Assembly: GCA_002682825.1 (NCBI GenBank)
Contig: NOKP01000023.1
Span: 1 to 64,000 of the forward strand
Length of the DNA: 64,000 nt
Reading direction: 5' to 3'
Origin: Neonectria sp. B-13
Taxonomy: Eukaryota; Ascomycota; Sordariomycetes; Hypocreales; Nectriaceae
Under the pieces are notes generated by a model. That model saw only the letters and a program-made list of their open reading frames with translations. It was not told the DNA's origin and made no database searches. Positions 31,883 through 44,410 of this stretch are shown here, piece after piece (positions within the stretch are counted from its first letter, which is position 1; each line of letters begins with the position of its first letter). Both the position numbers and the translations under genes were made by a program.

Positions 31883-33056
31883 TCATAATCTGCCCGAGAA
31901 CGGAATGGACGTAATTCGCGAGAGCACCAGGTCAAGCGTCCGGCTAATGCTCACAAGATGCGCATTGGACGGGAACCCTGGATCATCATCGGGGAGAAAC
32001 TTTCGATTATCAGAATCCTCCAATGTTCGAAAGGCTGAGATTTCCTGCATAATGGGTGTCAGAGTGATTCGAGTGATGCACAGGATATCGACCCTTAGTT
32101 TCCCCAGACTCATACTTTTCCTCCTCACATGGAAACGGCACATCCATATAAACGTTGCTGCAACGAGTGGGAAAAGTGTGAGTACTCCTGGTGATGTGGC
32201 CATCCATCACATAAATCTGCCACCAAGTTCGCCGCCAACTCTCTTCGAGAATGTGATCGCCATTGCCATGTTGCTCGGCAAAAGGAGCAAGGTGCATCTG
32301 CATCTGGATACCGGCCTGAATAGCCTTATCCAAAAGCTCCAGCCCCTTCTCAACTTCATTACACCAGTAGAGGGCAATTCCTAGAAGGAGCGTTGCCTGA
32401 ATTTCGTGTGGTGTGAAGGGTTCCGCGCGACCTTTGTTTATTGCGAGTGCTGCAATGGCTTCGTTCTTGAGCGGATTTGAGTATGTCGTCGCATCGAAAA
32501 GGGAGCCTATGTACTGGATGGCGAGAAGGACTGGTGTAAACAACTCGGGATGCGTAGAGCGGTATTTCTGCAATGCCCATCGTGGAAGAACGCAAGGATG
32601 AGAGGCGTGGAAGTATGCATAGTAGAGGCCGATGAGGGACTCATCTATTGCGTCGCCATGTTGTGTGCCAGGGGAATTCAGTTCGCTTGAGACTGAGATG
32701 CCAGCAAGACTGGAGTCAGAGCCATCTCCAACTTCTCTTTCTATAATGTTTCCACTTGCAGAGGATATTGGACTCGGTAGGAACGAATTGTCGTAAGCCT
32801 CTTGCTGTGGGTCATGGTGACTCTCAAGTGCGGCTGTTCCCTCTGGCTCATCTTGCTGCCTTGCCCGGTTACGACCACGCCGCGATCTCGTGTAGACACA
32901 AGTCTCGCCATCGGATGTGCACCTTGAGCAGCTAGGTTTAGCAGCATTGCATCTAATATGTCGAGATCGACACGGTAGACAAGCTTGCGATACGCGACAG
33001 GTACTCCGAGATGTTCCATTCCGGGACTGTCTCGCATTCAGTACTGACTGTTGCAT
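31883..33056 (-). pseudogene. Truncated Zn2Cys6 transcription factor with damaged splice donor
   Basis: From the ATG at 33054-33056 the frame encodes a zinc cluster CLPCRSRHIRC...CSRCTSDGETC with a basic linker, then a fungal-specific regulator domain (LIGLYYAYFHASHPCVLPRW, EIQATLLLGIALYW, EESWRRTWWQIYVMDG, DVPFPCEEEKYESG). After YESG (32103) the frame runs into unrelated residues, while the expected continuation (FRTLEDSDNRKFLPDDD) resumes at 32044 in another frame. The 58 nt between them have a good acceptor (TGCAG) and branch site (CTGAC), but begin GA instead of GT, as if one base of the donor had mutated. A 37-nt GT-AG alternative would add 7 odd residues. The second part stops at 31883, lacking about 200 residues found in full-length relatives. 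Probably a pseudogene, at best a shortened regulator. Confidence 0.7.
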
Positions 33057-33792
33057 CGTGGCTACGTAGACACGTATTCCATAAACAGTCCAGCATACAG
33101 CAAATTCGTCTTCTGTACGGCTATCGAACTGTCGACGGGCGAGCGTGTAGGGAGAGGCTTGATGAAATGTGAGTAGTAAGTTGAGAAGGGGTCACTGCGG
33201 CGAGTTTGGGCTGTTATGGCGGCTAGTGGGATTGTCGGATGGTCGGAAGATTGCTCATCAGTGAGTCAAGTACAAAGTACGGGCATACTCCTGTTCACCT
33301 ACACAGTCCCAACACAGCATTTTGGTGAGCCCCGCTTGCGTAATGTAATGAAGTTCTGCGTCCAGTACGAACCCGACATTTCACATCCCCAACAGTCCGT
33401 CCGAAGTTCTGGAGGATTAAGTTATTATTGGAACAGACCTTCTGCCGTATGGGGTAATTAAATCATGTTCTCCACAGCGGGTGGTGGATTGCCGGATAGC
33501 CTATCTGCGGGTATGACTGGGTACGTACCCGGGGAATGGTTTCACGGATGCAAGGAGGCGCCCTAGAATAGCTTCATGCTAGTGGAGGCGTTAATGGTGG
33601 ATGTAATGCTTTGAGCTACCTTGTGTTCGGGGCAGTGCATGGATTGATCTGCGAGCAAAGGACTCTCCACAGACCGTAACATATAAATAACCCGGGTATT
33701 CTCAAACTGAACGTGTGAATGAATGACCTGCATCCTTCTCGACACAAAGGCACAACTACCAACCAAACACCACGATACACCTACCAAACACC
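33057..33792. other. Divergent spacer between the truncated regulator and the cupin gene
   Basis: About 0.74 kb of shared upstream DNA for two divergent genes, so likely promoter sequence. A short frame at 33216-33461 has no domain. A CGGATGCA half-site similar to the 12-kb sites occurs near 33547, but without a correctly spaced CCG. Confidence 0.45.
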
Positions 33793-34345
33793 ATGACTAC
33801 TGAAGAGAGCCCATATGACAGGAGGTAAGTGAGAGTCTTTCATTCTTGTGACAAATAACGGCACGCACATGAACCTTGATCCAATAATCCAACCAAGAGC
33901 GTGGGGATTAAGGAGTAAGCAGTGCACCGCAAAGAGACGTAACTAACATGGCATTCATAGTCGCCCCCTTCCGTCTCTTGCTCCGGCATTCCAATACAAG
34001 CTGGTCAACTGTCCTGGAAAGTCCATCATTGGGCTATTCGTCAGCTTTCCCCCAAACGCCGCATCGCCCCCTCACCGCCACGGCGGTGCATCCGTGACGG
34101 GAATCGTGCTAGAAGGCACGGTTCTAAACAAGATGAATGATGATCCAGTGAGGGTTATCGAGACTGGAGGGACATGGTACGAGGCTCCTGGGTGTCATCA
34201 CAAGGTTAGCGCCAACTCCAGCAACTCAGAGCCTGCCAAAATCCTCGCCACGTTTGTTGTCGACACCCAGGTTGTTGAGGACGGAGGGCTGGGAGCTTTG
34301 GTGCAGATGGATGAAGAGTACAAGGACGTGGTTCTCCCGCATTGA
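33793..34345 (+). CDS. Small single-domain cupin protein
   Basis: A 138-residue cupin. Exon 1 (33793-33824) encodes MTTEESPYDRR; a 136-nt phase-2 intron (33825-33960, GTAAGT...CATAG) follows; exon 2 is 33961-34345. The cupin-2 metal-binding part is visible: PPHRHGGASVTGIVLEGTV supplies the His-x-His and a Glu, and GTWYEAPGCHHKV holds the second-motif histidines. Relatives are dioxygenases, isomerases or cyclases in secondary metabolism and aromatic degradation; many are uncharacterised. The closest neighbour is the convergent cytochrome P450, 240 bp away, supporting a metabolic role. No signal peptide is present. Confidence 0.85.
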
Positions 34346-34582
34346 TCCAAGTGTACTCTCAGAGACACATATGAGCATCTTTATAACTACCTAGCTTCAA
34401 AGATATGACAACGCAAAACGATTCATTTTGCCTTCGACAGACTCGCTGCTTGAAGTCTCTATCCATACTTCCTATTATAGGCGAGCAATCGTGAGAGGCC
34501 CGCCAAGATAGATCTGACTCTCTAACATAATCCCCTGCGTCTTCCCTTGTCTTAACCCATAGCCTATCGTTCCAGGAGACTT

Positions 34583-36291
34583 CTACTCTACAGGTTCAAA
34601 CCTTAGAACCAGCTGCTCGCTTACAGGCCGTGCTGTGTATGCATCCCCCTGCTCAATTCCCTCATCATTGACAATATGGGTTGTGAAATTCGTATATATC
34701 GCTGCGATTATTTGTTTCATCTCTGGCCCACACTGTCAGCTAACGATTCTCTTCACTGTTATCAGGTAAGAAAGAACGTACCATTCATGGCGAAATTGGA
34801 ACCAAGGCACATTCGTCCTCCACTGCCGAAAGCCCAGAACCGTCGATTCATCTCCTTCCTCTGCTCATCACTGCTTTCGGATTCGAGCCACCGTGTATAA
34901 TCCCATTCTTTTGGGTTTGGGAACACGGTTTCGTCCAAATGCAGTGTGTATGCTAGAGCTGCGACTCGAACGCCGCCTGGCACCTCGAACCCTTCGATCT
35001 GGCAACCAGGGGGAGGGGTTCTTCGAGGTTCTGGACCGGGAATTGGGGCGTGGAGGCGGAGCGTTTCCATGATGATGGCGTGGAGAATCGGCAACACGTC
35101 GAGATGTTTCGGGTCAGAGAGCTCAGCGGCCACCTCGCTCATCTTAAAGCTCGGCTCTAGAGTCAGGAGCTCCATCCTAAGTTTCTCCTGGAGAGTTTGA
35201 GAACGTGAGAGATGCCATACAGCATAGGTTAGGGCAATGCCTGCAGTTTCCTGGCCCGCAAGTAGGTGGTCTAGCACCTCTGACGAAATAGCGAGCTCCC
35301 GCTTTTGTATGGTCGTATTGTAGATGAGAGACGCCTGGCTCTTCATCTGGAGCTCTTTGTCAATCCCAGCTTCAATGGCCTTGATTACCACAGCCTCGTC
35401 TCCCGGGTTGACTTTCCCTTGGTTCCCCTCGGTAGCAATTGCGCCTCGCGTCCTCTGACACAACCGCTGATTCCATATCGCTAGTTCCTCGTTCGCATCG
35501 TCTACCCAAGACGGGTACAATCTTAGGCCAAGGCTCTTGCAAATGGTCGTGAAAGTTGGCATCTCTTGCGGCCAGAAATGGTGACGGGCGCGTGTAAGGT
35601 ACAGTTGCAGCCAATGGTCCCGATATGTCACATCCTCGAGGAAATCGGTGCCGTTTTTTAAGCCGAAGCAATATGCAGCGACAAAGTCCATTGTCGTTGC
35701 TAAGAAGGTAGAGAATACATCAATTCCCTGCTGGGTTTGGTCTTCCTTTGTCGAGGCTTGGATTAAAGGTAGAAGTCGGTTGAAGAGGATGGCATGGGAT
35801 TGCGCTTTTGCAGCTGGAGAGGATAGAATGTGAGATTTGGAGTAGATATTCGAGACCATGCGTTTGCGAATGGAGTGGGATTTCGAGGGTAACGTTGAGA
35901 AAACACATGGTACTCTAGAAAATGCATCAGTTTGTAAGCAGCAGTGTAGAATAGGGGTTGAAGAGCACCCATAATTATCAAAGACACTGTACCAATTGTC
36001 CTTTTCAAAGCCGCCTTGATATATTGTTCTTAGGGCCTGGACGCTATCAACACTTAACTCGTTGGGACCGACTCTGACGACCGGCCCATGCTTGAGATGT
36101 GCCTGATGTAGAGTCCTGTTTTGACAGTCTGTTTTCCGAGCACGCAGTATCCACAAGGGCGTGATGTGACAAGACCAATGGCCTGCGGGGATCTTGGCAA
36201 GAGGCGAGAGGAAGAGGGGGAAGAGGACGTAGCGATATACTAAGAGGATGATGGCAAGAACTCCCATTGCACGTAGCAGAGCTGAAGTCAT
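34583..36291 (-). CDS. Cytochrome P450 monooxygenase
   Basis: A membrane-anchored (ER) heme monooxygenase of about 510 residues. Exons: 35969-36291, 34782-35914 and 34583-34722, with a 54-nt intron (35915-35968, GTGCTC...TTCTAG) and a 59-nt intron (34723-34781, GTACGT...GGCCAG). The N-terminal anchor is TSALLRAMGVLAIILLVYRYVL. Also seen: the I-helix oxygen-binding motif LLAGQETAG, the K-helix ETLRLH (ExxR), PEPRRTPPPG, and the heme loop FGSGGRMCLG with its ligand cysteine. The start is the ATG at 36289-36291, just before the anchor; an ATG 72 bp upstream would add a poor N terminus. Reading through the first intron stays open but inserts residues that break the usual FDNYG...RKRM continuity. 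The substrate is unknown; the adjacent cupin suggests a short tailoring pathway. Confidence 0.92.
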
Positions 36292-36613
36292 TTTCTCTAG
36301 TAAACCTAAGGGGAACAGATGGAAGGATGGTAATTCAACGGTTTCTGGAATGACGAGGCACAAGGTAATTACAACATGGAAAATGACCGAATTAAGCTCT
36401 GTATTTATCCACCTACGATGCGTCTTCTTGGTGTTTAATCTTTCCCCGCAATTTCAGTGCGGGCGTCAGCTTTGTTAGGCGCGCCTTATCAGTAGTACGT
36501 GACAGCGTAGGGTGTAATTGACACCTCGTGACTCATCGACTTCGCCCATTAACATGTCGGGCGGGGAACGGGAGCTGCAATGTTTCACTGAGCGTTGCAT
36601 ATTGCTGTCTAAA
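36292..36613. other. Shared promoter region of the P450 and the homeodomain gene
   Basis: About 0.32 kb between two divergent starts. An in-frame ATG at 36554 could add 20 residues to the homeodomain protein. No other feature is recognised. Confidence 0.5.
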
Positions 36614-39532
36614 ATGTCATCAGACGACGCCTCTTTCTCTTTCGACTTCGGCTTTGACCCGGCCATTGCGATTGAAGATTTCGACCCGGCGTACCCTGAT
36701 CTTGACGACGCCTTGGACAAGTTTGACATCAGCCATGTCATTGAGCAGTCCAATCTCTGCAGTAAAGATGGGGACTCGGCAGTGACGACTTCACTGCATC
36801 AAAGCCCGCTTGCATCCGCTCAAGACGACTCCATCATTCAGACTCTCGAAGAAAATTCCACCCTTGGCGATACCCTCGACTTCTCACCGGCCAGCTATGC
36901 AACCCCTCCACCCAAAGTCGGTGCCCGCTTCTCCCGGCAGACGGTCGGGTTGCTGAGGAATTGGCTCTCAGCTCATAGCGCGCACCCGTTTCCTAACGAA
37001 GAAGAAAAAGAGATTCTCCAACGCCAGACCGGCCTGAACAAAACACAGATCCAGAATTGGCTTGTCAATGCCCGACGTCGTGGCAAGGTTCAGCCTCGCC
37101 AGTCTTGGTCATCGCTCTCATACGACACTCCAAACAGTCCGATGAGCATTCCCCAAAGAAGATCAACGCCATTTCCGGAAGACAGAACCAGGCCCATGAA
37201 CCCGTTAGAACGATGGGTCGACTCACCGCCTGAGAATGAACCTGCGAACGCAACCGCCATCGCACGAGCTGTGGCTTCAAATTCCGCAACGCCCTCTGGT
37301 ATGTTCTATTGCACTGTGAACCAAGGAGAACCTACACATATGGCTTAGGTGTCCTCGTCGTGGCTTTGCCGTCGTGGTTGACATTTCTTCAGGCCCCGAC
37401 ATTCCACACCATCGACATAAGAAGGGGCCAACCCACTTTCTCTCTCGAGCGTCCTCGACAAGCAGCCTTGGAACATCACAATCAAGCGACAACTCTGCAT
37501 ATTCTCATCAATCTCGAGACTCGACATCCTCTTTGAGGTCCTTCAATCAGGCTCCTCGCCGTCGTAAATCCCGCGCTGCCGGTAAACGAACGAACAAGAG
37601 AACCCCACTGACTATATCCTTGAACACCTTCCAATGCACTTTTTGCACAGAGACCTTTACTACTAAGCACATCTGGCAGCGTCATGAAAAGACGTTGCAT
37701 CTCCCACTCGAGAGATGGGTATGTGCTCCCGACGGGCCACGCACAATCGACGCGGACCAAGTGGCCAATTGTGTGTTTTGCGACCAGTCGTCGCCCGATG
37801 ACATCCATATAGAGAGCCACAACTATGCGCTCTGCCAGGAGCGCCCGCTTCATGATCGGACATTCAGTCGTAAAGACCATCTAAGTCAGCACTTGCGAAG
37901 GTTTCATAACATCACACCCGAACAGTTCGGACGCCCGTTAGACCAATGGAGGTTACCTCGTCCAGAGATTCGGTCCATCTGTGGGTTTTGCGGCCTTAAG
38001 ATGGACACTTGGGCATTCAGGGTGGATCATCTTGCCGACCACTTCAAGACGGGCAGCACCATGGCCGATTGGAAGGGCGATTGGGGGTTCGACGCTCCGG
38101 TGCTTGTCCGGGTCGAGAATGCCATCCCACCATGTTAGCAACACATCATCTCGATTACAATTATACCGTACTTAAAGGCGCTAATCTCTCACTAGATGTC
38201 ATCCATTCAGACCAAAACACCCCGTTTCCATTCCAGGCCAGCAAAGGGCCAATCTCAGCCCCGAGGAACGCATATGAACTGATCAAACTGGAATTGATCC
38301 AATTCGTACACATCTATAGCGATGGGTTTGGAAGTGCGCCCACTTCTGACGAGATGCAACTCGAGGCCTGCCTCATCTTGTTATCAGCTGAAGTCATCTG
38401 CCAACAGGGAAACTCATTCTCATCTTGGCTTCGTGATTTGATCATGTCCAGCCCTGATATTGTCCGGCAGGCCAGGGTTGGTTGCCTGCGACACACCTCA
38501 AGCAGAAACCTCGTTAGGTTTAGAACGCCCGGAAGAGAAAACATATTCAGCTCCTGCCCCCTGGAAACTCAACTTCAAGTATTCATCCGCGCTAGTCCGT
38601 CTCTCGCTCCGACTGATGAGGAGCTGAAACAAGAGGCATCGCGTATCATCCAACGCGCCGAGGGCCAGTCGAAGCCGCCGGCCGAATACATATCAGCCTG
38701 GTTCCTTGGGCTAATCGATTCATCGACAAATTGGCTAAATAATCTCCGGCAACGTTCCCACGTACCTCAACTACAAACTGCAGGGAGTATGCAAACAGCG
38801 GATTTGTCGAAGATTGACTCCATCATTCACAACTACAGTGAGCTGGAGCAGAAGTTGCTGGACTACCTTGAACTTCTTCAGGCCCATGGAATTGAACCAG
38901 ACGATACAGCACTGCGCCAGCAAGCAAGTAAGATCGTCGATGGATTTGACGACACGGAGTGGAAACAAGTGGCCATGACGAATGAGGCGTGGTTTTCCAA
39001 GTTCAAAAAGCGACATTTACCAAGCTGTAGTGATCATCGTGTTGCTTTATCTGATCATACAAGAGGCTCTCTATCAAGTATGAACACTATGGAAGGCTCG
39101 CCTTTTCAGGAAATATCTCCACCAGGGTCATTTTCCCATGGTGCTCCGCATGACACCTCAGCGCAAACGTGGGAGCCCATCAACTCAAGGGCCACGAGCA
39201 CTTCGGTTAAGACTAGCTTCCTGCTGAATGGCGATTATTTTCATCGTTGGATCGCAGCAGAGTTGGCTCCTTGGGTTGCGATGACTATGTCGCCAAACAA
39301 CCCGAGTCAGCATGTTCCAACAGATGAAGAGATACAACATCAAGCCCGGTGGATACTATTCGACGAGTAGGTCATCATCCTTGAATAAATGGTCCATTCA
39401 CTGCTTGGCAAATTTACTGACCTTCGGCGATTTAGTGATGACCCTTGGAATCAAACGGTGGCCGATAATGCCGAATGGCTACAGCAATTTAAACTTGATG
39501 TCGGCATCTTGAAACAGTCGACGAAAATGTGA
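36614..39532 (+). CDS. KN-homeodomain plus C2H2 zinc-finger transcription factor
   Basis: A large nuclear regulator of 897 residues. Exons: 36614-37298, 37393-38133, 38196-39366 and 39436-39532, with introns of 94, 62 and 69 nt that keep frame. Residues 1-40 are acidic/aromatic (possible activation region). A TALE-class homeodomain is at about 104-160: RFSRQTVGLLRNWLSAHSAH, then HPFPNEEEKEILQRQTGLNK and NWLVNARRRGK. The recognition helix has WLVN where WFxN is the rule. After a Ser-rich linker come C2H2-like fingers: CTFCTETFTTKHIWQRHEKTLH, a degenerate CVFC...H segment, DHLSQHLRRFH and CGFCGLKMDTWAFRVDHLADHF. The C-terminal 400 residues are helical and unrecognised. This combination is typical of filamentous ascomycetes. 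The start at 36614 resembles relatives; 36554 is an alternative. Targets are unknown. Confidence 0.85.
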
Positions 39533-39694
39533 GCCCAATTGGCAATTGGGTTTGATTTCATGGGCAGATAATTAAACGATTAAGTTAATGAATTAATCAA
39601 TTTAGCTGTTTAAAAGTGCGTTCAGCAGTCTTGGCCCCAATAATTCCACGTATTCAATCTCTCGCCGTTTGTCCTCTCCTCCAGTGAGCACCTC

Positions 39695-42600
39695 CTACTT
39701 CTTCCCCTTTGACCACTTCTTTACCCGGAAGACATAGTAGAGAGTGATAGCCATGAAGATATTGAAAACAATATAAGCCCAGAAGATGCCGTAGTTGCGC
39801 CATCGCTGACTCCAGTAGATTTCGGAACCTGCAAGAAACTGGTCTGCGTTGCTTAACGCGCAATATTGACATTGCTCCGTGGCGTTCGGGTTCTGAAGTT
39901 GGCCAGGCGCCTTTGGTAGGAAGGGTGCAAGGTACTCGCCACAGGTTTGGCCGCTGGGCGGGTTAAAGATAGATGTTTCTGTCTTTGAGCAGGTCACTTG
40001 TCGGCCATGCATTTCAGTCGCCGCAATTCCGCCAATCCAGTAGGTGAAGGGCGACACGCGGTACATGAACATCCAGAAACCGGGCAGCGCAGCAGGAGTC
40101 TGTAGAACACCGCTGAAGATCGTGCTCATGAGGGAAAGCAGGGTAACAACACTAGCCGCCGTTTGTGCGTTGGGCAATGCGGCAATGGTCATCTGCGCGA
40201 AGGAGCTGGCGAAGATGAAGAGCTGGATGACGAACAGGAGCACCAATACCTGACGATCCGAGCTTTGAATACCGACAACCGGGTAGTAGAAGCAGGCGTA
40301 AATTAGAACGCCAGTAATGATCTGATAGGGAATTTCGACAAGCACGTTCGCGATGATGAACGCCGTCCAGGAATACGCTTTGCTGGGGCGTTCGCGGACC
40401 TCGTACAACGATCGTTGAGTGAGGAAGAGTGGTTGAATCTGCCAAGAGTGTTAGTACGACTCCTAAAAGCTTCCGGGATATGTAAGTACTGACCTGCTGA
40501 ACAAGACTCGAGAAAATAGTGGTGAGGAGGAAGACAGAGAAGATGACGTTCTGCATGCCCGCCAGGGTGCTGGAGGCGTCAAAGAAGGAGAACCCAATGA
40601 ACAGGCCAGCCACAATTCCCAGCATGAACTTGGAAACAATGTAGCTGGGCATTCTCCAGTACTGCTGAAACACCCGGTAGGTGACAGCCTGAAGCTGAAC
40701 CCTGAACGGCATGGCGAATTCAGAGCTGGCCTGCGAGTCCTCTTCCCCGACTCCCTTCTCGCTCTGCTTCTCGGCGTGGATCCTTTCAATCTCAGCTTTG
40801 ACTCCTTCATGCTCTTTACTTTCTTTCCAGACCGAATGCCAGTCTTGGCCGTGGGCGTTGGAGCCGCTGTTGCCAATCTCCAACAGGTACTCGGCCGGGT
40901 TTTCCTCCTCTCCACAGACCCGAGCCCCCTTGGACTCAAAATAATCAAGCATGATACGTGAGTTATCTCCAATGTTTCCAAAGTAGACAGTTTTTCCGCC
41001 CTTGGCGAGAAATAGCAACCGGTCGAACTGCTGGAAGAGGATAGCGCTGGGCTGGTGGACAGTGCAAAGCACAGCCTGTCCGGAGTTGGCCAGCTTTCGT
41101 AGGAAAGAGCAAATAGCCCAGGAGCTCTGTGAGTCGAGACCGCTTGTAGGTTCGTCAAGGAAGAGAAGCAGCTTTGGCTTCGCAGCCAACTCGACGCCAA
41201 TCGTGAGGAGTTTCCGCTGCTCGACGTTCAGACCCTCGCCGGGAACACCCACGACCGCGTCCGCGTACTCCTCCATGTTCAGCATTTTGATGACCTGTTC
41301 GACGAATTCGTACTTTTCCTTTATGCTGACGGACTTAGGTTGACGAAGCAGGGCACTGAACTGCAGACTTTCGCGCACAGTAGCTGTCTCGAGGTGTAGA
41401 TCTGCGGTAATGTTAGATGGCACCACATTTCAGAATTAGTCTGCATACCTTGCTGCTGGACGTAGCCTGTTTTCCGCTGAAAGCTCGCGTCAAACGGCTT
41501 TCCGTTGACGAACATATCTCCTGTGACGACGCCCATGCTCACTCGCTGCGCCAGGACATCAAGAAGAGTCGTCTTTCCCGCACCGCTCACGCCCATAAGT
41601 GCCGTCAGAGTACCTGGCTTGACCCATCCGGAAATGTTATCCAACAGCCTGCGCTGCTCCTTCTTGATCTCGATATCGTAGACAACATCCCGCCAAGTAA
41701 AGATGTCTTTCTGTCGTTCAATTGCCGATACTTGGCCGCCTTGAGTGGCGTCCTTGCCCGTCGAGTCAAATCGTGCTTCCTCGTCTCCGGGAGATTGTCT
41801 GTTGCCCTTCAAGAGATGGGCCGGGACATGGCCCCTTTGGAAAACCAAAGCTTCCGCAGTACTTGACGTAGAGGAGTTGAGCTCGGTGCAGGTAAAGTAG
41901 ATGGCCATGAAACCAACCAAGAAGGCGATGAGGATACCGAAATTTCGCCAAACATTAGAATAATAGTACTGGTAGTTCTGGGCGATGAAGGCATCTCCAC
42001 TAACGGTTCTTTCGCCTGCGACAGCTCCAGTAGCAGCGCAAATCCACGAGTCTCCGATAAGGGGAGTGTACGGTGGGACAATGGCGGAGCAGGTGAAGTT
42101 GCGACCATGAAATTCGTTGGCAACGAGGATCTCAAATGCGTAGAATATGGGGTTTATCCAGCGAATCCACGAAAACCACGGCTTCATTTCTGGGACGGTG
42201 ATTGTAAAGCCAGCGTAGACGACTAGGGCGAGAACCATGACTCCCGACAATGCCATTGCCTGTGAAATGGTCTTGGTGATTGCGGCCAAGGTTCGGAAGA
42301 CAGCGCTCATAACAAAGATTGAGATGTAAGTAATGAGGAAGTAGAGGAAGAAGTTGCCTGGCTCTCGGCGCAAACCACTCATAAAGTACAAGACCACATT
42401 GAAGACAGTCGCGGTAGCAAATTTGATGGGTATATCGGCGACAATTCCTGCGGCAGCTTCGCAGGCGGGATGATAGAAGGCAAAGGAGGCATGTTTCGTC
42501 ACAATGTCTCTCTGAGCATAGAGGTTGCTGATTTCCGAAATGGCAGTCAGCGCGTTGAGAAGAACAGCCATGAACAGCACAGAGCCCTTGGCGTAGAAGC

Positions 42601-44410
42601 CAACTGTGGCGTCGGGGGTGCCGTAGAAGATTGATCCGATGATGAGGGCCATGGTGAGCTGCGTGAAGCACTGTGTCCCCGTTGCCGCGATGTCGTTCCA
42701 GATACGTTGATATGCGCGCTTCGTGCATAGCCGAACCTGCATCATAACACTGACGATGTACGGCGATCCGGGCCGCGTATGTTTGGACTGTCGCGCGATC
42801 TTCTGCTGTCGCAGTTGGGTGACATGCTCTCCGTGGCCGTCAACTGGGTACTCAAGCTCATAGGCTTCAATGTCACTCTTCAGGGATTTGAACTCGGGGG
42901 ATTGGCGCCAGCATTGCTCGAAGTCTTCGGGCGTGCGTGGGACCTTGTTTTCCATCCCCGGCTGAGGTTTCCTCTCGATCGGGTTCGTGATGGATGTCAG
43001 GAAGTCTCCCGTCGTTTGGCGTGGCGGGCAATGCCAGCCCTGTCTCTCGAAGAAGTCCCTCGCCTCGTCGGAAGGACCAAAGTAGATCTGGCGGCCTTCG
43101 TAAAGCACAATGGTCTTGTCGAAGAGGTCGTAGATGGCCTGGCTAGCCTGGTAGATTGCCACGGCGTTGGCATGGCTGCCTATGTCGGCCGCCATCCTCA
43201 GGGCGGAGACGAACTTGAACGCAGTCGCAGAGTCGAGGCCGCGGGTGCTATTGTCCCAGGCGGAGAACGGCGACCCGGAGAGAACCATCTCGGCGAGTGA
43301 CACTCGTTTTCTCTCTCCGCCGGACACGCCACGGATGAAGTCGTTCCCGACTTTGGTGTTGTAGGTATGGGTCAGACCGAAGGCTGCCATGACGACTCGT
43401 GCGACGTATTGGACAAAGTCGGTTCGGCTCATGTTGTTGATCCGATGAGACGGGGTGCGGACCGAGGCGGCGAACTCGAGAGTCTGGCCGACTGTAAGAT
43501 GGGGGAAATGCCTATCGACCTAGGTGTGCACTGTCAGCTTGGGCTCACTTCTTGCGGCCATCACGACGCAGAAACTAGCTTATCTTACCTCCTGGTTGTA
43601 GATGGCCTCGCCCTTGAACTCCTTCTTCATGAGTTTCTGGGGAATTCCGTTGTAATGGATGGTGGAGTTGCCGTCGATGCTCAACCCGTGCAGCTCTCCG
43701 CAAAGCGTCTTGAGAAGGGTGCTGCATCCCGACCCAGGTCGACCGAGAACAATAAGAAGCTCGCCGGTTCTAACGAGCCCGTCAAAGTTGGTCAGGATAT
43801 GCTTGGGCTCCTTCTTGCCAAAGCTGAATAGCTCGCCCACGCGCAGAGGCGCCATGAACATCGACCCGACCGTCTCTTGGACTTGCAGCGCAGCGCCCGA
43901 TCCTGAGACGGCGAGGTTCTTGAACACCACGCCGGCCTCCTTCGCCGTCACGCCCTGATCACGCAGGGTGCTGACGAAGTTTTGAAGCCACTTTTGCAGG
44001 TCGAAGTGCTCGTGCAGGGGGTCCAGGGCCGGAGAGTCTTCGTCCTGGGTGACGAGCGTGTGGACGCGAGCTAGACCGCCGGTGGTGGCGACGGAATGCC
44101 TCCGGGAGAGCGCAGTCGCAATCCGCACGAGTTCGTTCCTGTCGCTTGCCTCAATCACGGCCCCGGAGTTTTGGCGATATCCCAGGAATGGGCGTCTGCC
44201 CCGAGAGGGTTTGTCCGATGAGAGGCTGGGGACATTGCTTCCTTCTTCTTCAGCTTCAGCTTCATCGTCGTCGTCTTCGGTGGAGTGCCCATCAGAGTCT
44301 CTGTGAGATTCGATTTGATCATCCTGGTTCAGGATTTCCTCTTCAGAATGCCTGGTGAACTGTTGTGTGGTTGGGCTGACACTGCCGTCTTCTGCCGTGT
44401 AGTGGCTCAT
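39695..44410 (-). CDS. PDR-type ABC transporter (ABCG, full-size multidrug exporter)
   Basis: A plasma-membrane ATP-driven exporter of 1514 residues, the full length for fungal pleiotropic drug resistance pumps, layout NBD-TMD-NBD-TMD. Exons: 43589-44410, 41449-43519, 40494-41401 and 39695-40438, with introns of 69, 47 and 55 nt in phase. NBD1 has Walker [10 protein letters not shown] (residues 223-231, Cys in place of Lys as in this family) and signature [16 protein letters not shown]2 has GVSGAGKTT, a degenerate signature LNVEQRK and Walker [14 protein letters not shown]. Such asymmetric sites are normal for PDR pumps. The N terminus has an acidic run (about 46-56). Each membrane half ends with an extracellular Cys-containing loop ([19 protein letters not shown]). 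The start is the ATG at 44408-44410; one 84 bp upstream is possible. Substrates are likely azoles or other toxic compounds, by family inference. A duplicated PDRE-like unit lies 380-470 bp upstream. Confidence 0.95.

Noticed and set aside
33547..33565. A CGGATGCA half-site resembling the 12-kb and 16-kb sites
   Set aside because: The triplet 13 bases downstream is not CCG, so it lacks the inverted partner.
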